From positions 1-7,610 of the forward strand of contig CAKPXD010000065.1 in the NCBI GenBank assembly GCA_934201655.1: a stretch of 7,610 bases of DNA, given 5' to 3'. Position 1 is the stretch's first letter. Each line of letters starts with the position of its first letter. Origin of the DNA: an uncultured Streptococcus sp. GTDB lineage: Bacteria > Bacillota > Bacilli > Lactobacillales > Streptococcaceae. The notes under the pieces are model-generated. The model was not told the DNA's origin. It worked only from the letters and a program-made list of their open reading frames with translations, and made no database searches. Positions 1 to 4,492 of the stretch are shown here, piece by piece. Made by a program: the position numbers and the translations under genes.

Positions 1-1
1 A

Positions 2-73
2 CAACAATTGTCTATTTATCTTGCAGATCTTGAAAAGATCATCTTTGAGCCGATTCAAGATTTATACAAATAA
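2..73 (+). CDS. 3' end of an unidentified upstream gene (partial)
   Basis: An open frame enters from the left edge and stops at TAA 71-73. The last 23 codons are visible and the protein ends in EKIIFEPIQDLYK. The tail is soluble and amphipathic, with no membrane segment. An intrinsic terminator follows 28 nt later, which fits this being the true end of a gene. The last residues lie inside a 19-bp tandem duplication. I do not recognise the protein. It sits where a divergent or co-directional regulator of the following operon might be expected, but 23 residues do not allow that call. Confidence 0.6.
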   Translation, partial: QQLSIYLADLEKIIFEPIQDLYK

Positions 74-96
74 GAAGGATTTATACAAATAAGAAG
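59..96 (+). repeat. 19-bp perfect tandem duplication
   Basis: GATTTATACAAATAAGAAG occurs at 59-77 and again, without mismatch, at 78-96. The first copy contains the final codons and the TAA of the upstream gene. The second copy lies entirely after that stop, so the duplication does not change the protein as read here. It looks like a recent slippage-type duplication. Confidence 0.9.
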
Positions 97-100
97 AATG

Positions 101-131
101 AAAAAAGGGGAAAGGTGATCCCCTTTTTTTA
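101..131 (+). terminator. intrinsic terminator of the upstream gene
   Basis: An A-run plus GGGG (about 101-110) faces CCCC plus a T-run (about 120-131) across a short loop of roughly 9-10 nt. The GC core is only 4 bp, but A-T pairs extend it, and a run of at least six T follows directly. The A-run/T-run symmetry means it could also work for transcripts coming from the right. It separates the upstream gene from the operon. Confidence 0.8.
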
Positions 132-181
132 CCCTCATTATTCCCGGTAATTAATATATGTTTTTTGTTTTGTCAAGAAAT

Positions 182-202
182 TTGTCTGAAAATGATAGAC
201 GA
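182..202. promoter_or_regulatory. dyad over the -35 region, possible operator
   Basis: TTGTCT at 182-187 and AGACGA at 197-202 form an inverted repeat with one mismatch in six and a 9-nt spacer. The inner arms GTCT and AGAC match exactly. The right arm covers the -35 hexamer, so a protein bound here would affect promoter use. The arms are short and could arise by chance. No regulator gene is visible in the window to pair with it. Confidence 0.3.
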
Positions 203-224
203 GACTCCTAGAAGATGATATAAT
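196..224 (+). promoter_or_regulatory. sigma-A promoter of the operon
   Basis: A perfect TATAAT (219-224) is preceded by TG at 216-217, giving an extended -10. Seventeen nt upstream is TAGACG (196-201), which matches TTGACA at 4 of 6 positions. Transcription would start near 231. This is the best promoter match between the upstream terminator and the first gene, and it is correctly oriented. Confidence 0.7.
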
Positions 225-230
225 TTAAGT

Positions 231-351
231 TACATTATGATATTGTTCACAAACTTGGAATGCTACACGATTGTTCTCATTTTGACCAAGGGGTCTAGTG
301 GTAGAGCGAAGCGGTATTGGTTTTCCGTCTTTTTGAACTTGAAAGGAGATC
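231..351 (+). other. 5' leader of the operon, no known riboswitch recognised
   Basis: About 120 nt lie between the predicted start point and the first ATG. A weak pairing ACCAA (285-289) with TTGGT (317-321) and a small GACC/GGTC hairpin (284-295) can be drawn. Neither is strong, and neither masks the ribosome binding site AAAGGAG at 342-348. I see no conserved riboswitch or T-box signature and no convincing CcpA site. The length would allow some RNA-level control, but the sequence does not demonstrate it. Confidence 0.3.
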
Positions 352-1548
352 ATGCAAAAAAAACATCAATATATTCCGCTGATTGGAAGCTTGTATGTCA
401 ATTACTTGTTTCAAGGGATTGCAACGATCGCTATTGCTCAGAATCAAGACTTTTTTCAAGCTCAATGGTCCGCTAGTCTCAGCCAGGTAACCTTAGTTAT
501 CAGTGCCTTGGGGCTGGGTAGAATTATCAGCTTAAACCTTTCAGGTTGGTTTTCGGATCGTTTTGGTCGAAAGAAAACCGTCCTGCTTGGAGTCTTGTCC
601 TATATCCTCTTTTTCATTGGGATTTTGTTTACAAGAGATTTTCGGTGGGCCTTTGTAGTCACCATCTTTGGTGGGATTGGGAATGCCTTTTTGGATACGA
701 GTACCTATCCGATTGTCGTAGAAGCCTATCCCTCAGAGAGTGACAACAGTTCACTGAGTGTCCTCAATAAATCCTTTATTTCAATTGGTCAGTTTATCTT
801 ACCTTTTGTTACCCGTTGGGTGATTCAGAGTGATTTTTATTTTGGTTGGCCTTTTGTGGTCTGCGCGCTCTGTCTTGGCATGAACTTCTTTTTCTTAAGT
901 AAGTTTCGCTATCCGAGTGTTCAGGCCAAAGCGATTATCGAAAAAGAAGAGGACACTACTAATCGAAAAGCTTGGAGTGCAGAAGGGGCTGCCCTCATGA
1001 TCTTCTCCTTTGTATCGGTTTCTTTGTTTAATATCTTTATCTTATGGATTCCAAGTTATTCTGAAACCATTCTAAAGATTTCTAAAGAAAATAGCCCGCT
1101 TTTCGTGAGTGTTTATAGTATCGGCTCCTTTATCTCCGTTTTTCTCACTTCTTACTTAGTGCGGAAAAAATGGGATATTCCAAACTTGATGCTGGTTTGT
1201 CTCTTATTGACAGCGGCCTCTATGCTCTATATGATTATCTATCCATCGATGCTTTCTGTTATTATTGCAAGTATCGGTGTTGGTTGCTTTTCTGCCGGAG
1301 GGATTTGGCAATTGGGGCTGGCCTTGCTCTTGGAATTTTATCCCCACCATAAAGGGATTGTCACAAGTTTCTATTCCTTAACGACTTCAATATCTGTCAT
1401 GGTTACCCCGTATCTTACAGGGTTGATGGTAGAGAAGTCTGTCGTCTATGTCTTCATCTATAACATTCTGCTTGCCTTGCTTGGTTTCCTTGCGATAGCA
1501 GTGGTTCAGAGAAGATACCGTGTCTTAAAATTAGAAAAAAATAAATGA
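352..1548 (+). CDS. MFS permease 1, probable quinate/shikimate-type transporter
   Basis: A 398-residue integral membrane protein of the major facilitator superfamily, with hydrophobic segments consistent with 12 helices. The family signature between helices 2 and 3, GWFSDRFGRKK, lies at residues 65-75. A hydrophilic central loop (about 183-212, rich in K and E) separates the two six-helix halves. The C-terminus is basic. The start is ATG 352 with AAAGGAG at 342-348, a short but strong ribosome binding site; the predicted promoter lies upstream, so this is the first gene of the operon. It is clearly paralogous to MFS permease 2: both share the N-terminal Y-x-N-Y pattern, an LGxGR block before the signature, an SDxFGRK core and a FLDxxTYP block near residue 114. 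Its substrate cannot be read from the sequence. The neighbours (quinate/shikimate dehydrogenase and dehydroquinase) suggest quinate, shikimate or a product of the pathway. Proton symport would be usual for the family. Confidence 0.85.
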   Translation: MQKKHQYIPLIGSLYVNYLFQGIATIAIAQNQDFFQAQWSASLSQVTLVISALGLGRIISLNLSGWFSDRFGRKKTVLLGVLSYILFFIGILFTRDFRWAFVVTIFGGIGNAFLDTSTYPIVVEAYPSESDNSSLSVLNKSFISIGQFILPFVTRWVIQSDFYFGWPFVVCALCLGMNFFFLSKFRYPSVQAKAIIEKEEDTTNRKAWSAEGAALMIFSFVSVSLFNIFILWIPSYSETILKISKENSPLFVSVYSIGSFISVFLTSYLVRKKWDIPNLMLVCLLLTAASMLYMIIYPSMLSVIIASIGVGCFSAGGIWQLGLALLLEFYPHHKGIVTSFYSLTTSISVMVTPYLTGLMVEKSVVYVFIYNILLALLGFLAIAVVQRRYRVLKLEKNK

Positions 1549-1557
1549 GGTGTTCTT

Positions 1558-2433
1558 ATGTCAGAACGTATTACTGGTCATACTTTACTTGTTAGCTTGA
1601 TTGCTACTCCAATCCGTCATAGCTTGTCTCCAACTATGTGGAATGAAGCTTTTGCGAAGAATGGGATGGATTATGCCTATCTAGCATTTGAAGTTGGCAA
1701 TGAAGAATTAGCCGATGCTGTTCAAGGAATTCGTGCCTTGAAGATTCAAGGTTCTAACGTTTCTATGCCAAATAAACAAGCCATTCTCCCATTGTTGGAT
1801 GAGTTGTCACCTGCTGCTAAATTGGTCGGTGCAGTCAATACCGTGGTGAATGTGAATGAAACAGGTCACTTGGTCGGTCATGTTACAGATGGGACAGGTG
1901 CGATGCGTGCCTTAGCTTCTGAAGGGATCGATATCAAAGATCGTATCGTAACCATGACAGGATGTGGTGGAGCTGGTACTGCCATTGCCATTCAAGCTGC
2001 CTTAGATGGTGTCAAAGAATTGCGCATCTTTAACCGTGACGATGAATTCTATGCAAACGGAGAAGAAACTGTTCGTAAAATTTTGGAACATACCAATACC
2101 AAAGCCACTCTTCACCATCTAGAAGACCAAGAAGCCTTCAAACAATCCATTGCTGAGTCTTCTGTTTATATTGATGCGACAAGTGTAGGGATGAAACCAC
2201 AAGAGGACCTTTCTTTGATTACAGATCCAGCTGTGATTCGTCCAGACCTTGCGATTATGGATGTTGTTTATGCACCTGCTGAAACAAAATTGTTGAAATT
2301 TGCCCGTGAAAATGGAGCAACCATTGCCTTTAATGGTTTGAAAATGATGCTGTTCCAAGGGGCAGAAGCCTTCCATTTGATTACAGGTGAAGACATGCCA
2401 ATCGAGCATGTTGAATCTGTTTTGTTTAAATAA
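1558..2433 (+). CDS. aroE: YdiB-type quinate/shikimate dehydrogenase
   Basis: A 291-residue cytoplasmic dehydrogenase of the shikimate dehydrogenase family, interconverting shikimate and 3-dehydroshikimate and, in the YdiB subgroup, quinate and 3-dehydroquinate. The substrate domain has HSLSP (21-25), Y41, SMPNK (69-73) with catalytic Lys73, N94, and the TD pair T110-D111. Gln267 in FQGAEAF closes the site. These correspond closely to E. coli YdiB residues S22, Y39, S67, K71, N92, D107 and Q262 as I recall them. Biosynthetic AroE usually has Thr where Ser69 is. The Rossmann domain has GCGGAG (135-140) and then FNRDDEF (158-164). The acidic D162, as in YdiB, favours NAD use over the strictly NADP pattern. 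One oddity is that the usual GxNTD is GHVTD here, with Val109 replacing Asn. The ribosome binding site GAGGTG (1547-1552) overlaps the stop of permease 1, suggesting coupling. The operon context points to a dissimilatory role rather than aromatic amino acid synthesis. The symbol denotes the family; ydiB/quiB-like would also fit. Confidence 0.9.
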   Translation: MSERITGHTLLVSLIATPIRHSLSPTMWNEAFAKNGMDYAYLAFEVGNEELADAVQGIRALKIQGSNVSMPNKQAILPLLDELSPAAKLVGAVNTVVNVNETGHLVGHVTDGTGAMRALASEGIDIKDRIVTMTGCGGAGTAIAIQAALDGVKELRIFNRDDEFYANGEETVRKILEHTNTKATLHHLEDQEAFKQSIAESSVYIDATSVGMKPQEDLSLITDPAVIRPDLAIMDVVYAPAETKLLKFARENGATIAFNGLKMMLFQGAEAFHLITGEDMPIEHVESVLFK

Positions 2434-2457
2434 AAAAATATAGGGAGACATAAGTGT

Positions 2458-3648
2458 ATGACTAAGAAACATTATTATTTTACGGCCCTGGCTTTGTATA
2501 TCAATTACATCGTTCACGGGATCGGTGTCGTGATCATTTCACAAAATAAGGCAGCGCTTGGAATTCAATGGAATACCAATGAAGCCGGCGTTATGACCGT
2601 TGTATCCATGCTTGGGATTGGACGCTTGATCGCTATCGTATTTTCAGGCTACCTATCAGATAAATTTGGACGTAAACCCTTTGTCTTGCTAGGGATGGCA
2701 AGCTACATCCTCTACTTTGTTGGCTTGATCTATGCACCAAATACAACGGTTGCTGCGATTCTAACGGTCATTGCAGGGATTGCCAATTCCTTCTTGGATT
2801 CAGGAACCTATCCAGCCTTGATGGAGTCCTTCCCTAAAAAAGCTGGTACAGCAACCGTCTTGATCAAGGCAGCTGTCCAAATTGGTCAATGGATCCTTCC
2901 ATTTATCTTGATTTTGGCTTCTGCTATGAAGAACTACCAGTTGACATTCTACATTGCAGCCGTTGCCCTCTTAGTGAATGCGATCTTGATTTGGAAAGCG
3001 CCATTCCCTGACCAAGATCTGAAAGAGGCTGAAGAAGCAGGTGAAGAAGTTGTAGAAGCTACAACGGTCTTCAAAGCACAACCGAAAATGTGGTTGGAAG
3101 GTGTAGCCTTCGTCGTCTATGGCTTTATTTCTCAAGCAACCTTCTATACAATTTCTCAATTTATCTCCACTTATGGAGTGAAAGCAGCGTCTATGACTGA
3201 AAAGTCTGCATCCTTGCTCCTTTCAACCTACTCAACAGGAACTCTTATCTGTGTGGCTTTCACTGCCCTAGTTGGGATGAAGATTCGTCCTGTTAATTTG
3301 GTCTTGCCATACACCTTTATGTCTATGTTGGCAATTGGTATGATGTATGTCATGCCAAGCCCTACTGTTATGCAAATCGGTGCGGCCCTAGTTGGTTTCT
3401 TTGCTGCTGGTGGCGTTATGCAACTTGGATTAACAGTGATGGGGGAAATGTTCCCAGCTGGTAAAGGAACCATTACCTCTATCTTCTACACATTTGGTTC
3501 TATCGCATCCTTTGCGGTGCCATACTTCGGTGGCCGTATGAGTGTTAAAAATGTGATGCTCATGGATACCGTATTTGCTATGATCGGTTTTGTCATCGCA
3601 ATTATCGTCTTTATTCGTTACTATCAAACAGTCGACACATCAAAATAA
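2458..3648 (+). CDS. MFS permease 2, probable quinate/shikimate-type transporter
   Basis: A 396-residue, 12-helix major facilitator protein of the inner membrane. The signature GYLSDKFGRKP is at residues 64-74. The central cytoplasmic loop (about 179-215) is markedly acidic, with a run of Glu around DLKEAEEAGEE, unlike the mixed-charge loop of permease 1. It is a paralog of permease 1, with colinear blocks along the length (N-terminal Y-x-N-Y, LGIGR, SDKFGRK, FLDSGTYP, IGQWILPF), but the two have diverged well beyond a recent duplication. AGGGAG at 2442-2447 serves as ribosome binding site, 10 nt before the ATG, and the gap from the dehydrogenase gene is 24 nt. Two permeases in one operon could mean separate carriers for quinate and shikimate, or one importer and one exporter/exchanger for the reduced end product. 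The sequence does not decide between these. Confidence 0.85.
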   Translation: MTKKHYYFTALALYINYIVHGIGVVIISQNKAALGIQWNTNEAGVMTVVSMLGIGRLIAIVFSGYLSDKFGRKPFVLLGMASYILYFVGLIYAPNTTVAAILTVIAGIANSFLDSGTYPALMESFPKKAGTATVLIKAAVQIGQWILPFILILASAMKNYQLTFYIAAVALLVNAILIWKAPFPDQDLKEAEEAGEEVVEATTVFKAQPKMWLEGVAFVVYGFISQATFYTISQFISTYGVKAASMTEKSASLLLSTYSTGTLICVAFTALVGMKIRPVNLVLPYTFMSMLAIGMMYVMPSPTVMQIGAALVGFFAAGGVMQLGLTVMGEMFPAGKGTITSIFYTFGSIASFAVPYFGGRMSVKNVMLMDTVFAMIGFVIAIIVFIRYYQTVDTSK

Positions 3649-3660
3649 AAGGAGACGACT

Positions 3661-4416
3661 ATGACCCATACAGTTACGGTTGGAAATGTCACTCTTGGTG
3701 AGGGACGTCCAAAAATTATTGTTCCACTGGTTGGAAAGACAGCAGATTCTATTCTAGAAGCTGCAGAACAAGCGCGTGATTTGGATTGTGACTTGATCGA
3801 ATGGCGGATTGATTTTTATGAAGAGGTGGCAACACCTCAAAAAGTGGCCGCCTTGTCTCATCAAGTCAAACAGGCTGTTCAAAAACCGCTCTTAGTGACT
3901 TTTCGGACCAAAAAAGAAGGTGGAGAGTTGGAGCTTCCGGATGACCAATATTTTGCCATTTATAAAGAGGTTCTTACTCAAGGAGCAGCAGATCTCCTTG
4001 ATCTTGAGCTCTTTATGCCTGCAGAAGAAGTGGCTGCGACCATAGAATTGGCACATGAAAATGGTGTCAAAGTGGTGATGTGTAATCACGATTTTGATGC
4101 GACACCAAGCCAAGAAGAAATTGTCCGTCGCCTCAGTCTAATGGAAGAAAAAGGTGCGGATATCTGTAAGATCGCTGTAATGCCACAATCGAATAAAGAT
4201 GTGCTGACCTTGTTGGCTGCGACAGCTGAAATGAAGGAAAAAGCAACGCGTCCTTTGATTACCATGTCAATGGGAGCACTTGGAATGGTTAGCCGGGTGA
4301 GTGGAGAAGCCTTTGGTTCCGCTGCAACCTTTGGGGCAGCTAAACAAGCTTCTGCGCCGGGCCAAGTTCCAGTTTCAGTTTTGAGAGAGATTCTCGCTAC
4401 CTTAAAATTAGGATAA
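3661..4416 (+). CDS. aroD: type I 3-dehydroquinate dehydratase
   Basis: A 251-residue type I dehydroquinase, a TIM-barrel enzyme that interconverts 3-dehydroquinate and 3-dehydroshikimate through a Schiff base. The active site appears complete: EWR at 47-49, FRTKKEGG at 81-88 with R82, NHDF at 142-145 with catalytic His143, KIAVMP at 170-175 with Schiff-base Lys170, SR at 211-212, and ASAPGQ at 230-235 closing the substrate loop. His143 and Lys170 fall at the same numbers as in the enterobacterial enzyme, and the length matches the E. coli type. As I recall, the biosynthetic AroD of streptococci is shorter (about 225 residues), so this is probably a second, pathway-specific copy. The ribosome binding site AAAGGAG (3648-3654) overlaps the stop of permease 2 and lies 6 nt before ATG. 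With the preceding dehydrogenase it provides the two reactions that link quinate to shikimate. It is reversible, so direction depends on the rest of the pathway. Confidence 0.93.
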   Translation: MTHTVTVGNVTLGEGRPKIIVPLVGKTADSILEAAEQARDLDCDLIEWRIDFYEEVATPQKVAALSHQVKQAVQKPLLVTFRTKKEGGELELPDDQYFAIYKEVLTQGAADLLDLELFMPAEEVAATIELAHENGVKVVMCNHDFDATPSQEEIVRRLSLMEEKGADICKIAVMPQSNKDVLTLLAATAEMKEKATRPLITMSMGALGMVSRVSGEAFGSAATFGAAKQASAPGQVPVSVLREILATLKLG

Positions 4417-4422
4417 GACTTG

Positions 4423-4475
4423 GGAGGTGACACTTCTCTTCATACATTATGTTTGAAAAGAGGGCCCTCCTTTTT
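4423..4475 (+). terminator. long hairpin with T-run between aroD and the reductase, possible attenuator
   Basis: GGAGG (4423-4427) can pair with CCTCC (4466-4470), and TTTTT follows at once (4471-4475). Inside, CTTCTCTTCA (4433-4442) pairs with TGAAAAGAGG (4454-4463) with one mismatch and one G-T pair. ACA/TGT (4444-4446 with 4450-4452) closes on a TTA loop. Two small internal loops separate the base stem from the upper stem. It lies in the only long gap of the operon, so it could reduce read-through into the reductase gene or act as an RNA processing or stability element. The ribosome binding site of the reductase lies just after it. Confidence 0.55.
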
Positions 4476-4492
4476 ATAGAGGAAGAAGTAAG

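Noticed and set aside
288..316. tRNA-like string (TAGTGGTAGAGC) in the leader
   Set aside because: It resembles a D-arm, but there is no acceptor stem, no anticodon arm and no T-arm motif at the right distance. It is within the operon leader.
130..351. CcpA (cre) site in the promoter region
   Set aside because: I scanned for TGNNANCGNNNNCA-like strings. The nearest candidates miss the central CG spacing.
237..476. 79-codon + strand frame starting just after the predicted transcription start
   Set aside because: There is no ribosome binding site, it overlaps the start of permease 1 in another frame, and its product has no recognisable features. The AAAGGAG-led ATG at 352 gives a clear MFS protein.
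2119..2517. 132-codon minus strand frame across the dehydrogenase/permease 2 junction
   Set aside because: It overlaps two well-supported + strand genes and crosses their intergenic ribosome binding site. The protein pattern is unlike a real one.
1558..4416. Reading aroE/aroD here as the aromatic amino acid biosynthesis cluster
   Set aside because: No aroB, aroC, aroA, aroK or pheA neighbours are present. Instead there are two permeases and a reductase, and the dehydrogenase has YdiB-type motifs.
4086..4433. 115-codon minus strand frame opposite aroD
   Set aside because: It is antisense to the catalytic part of a clear dehydroquinase and has no supporting start signal or family resemblance.
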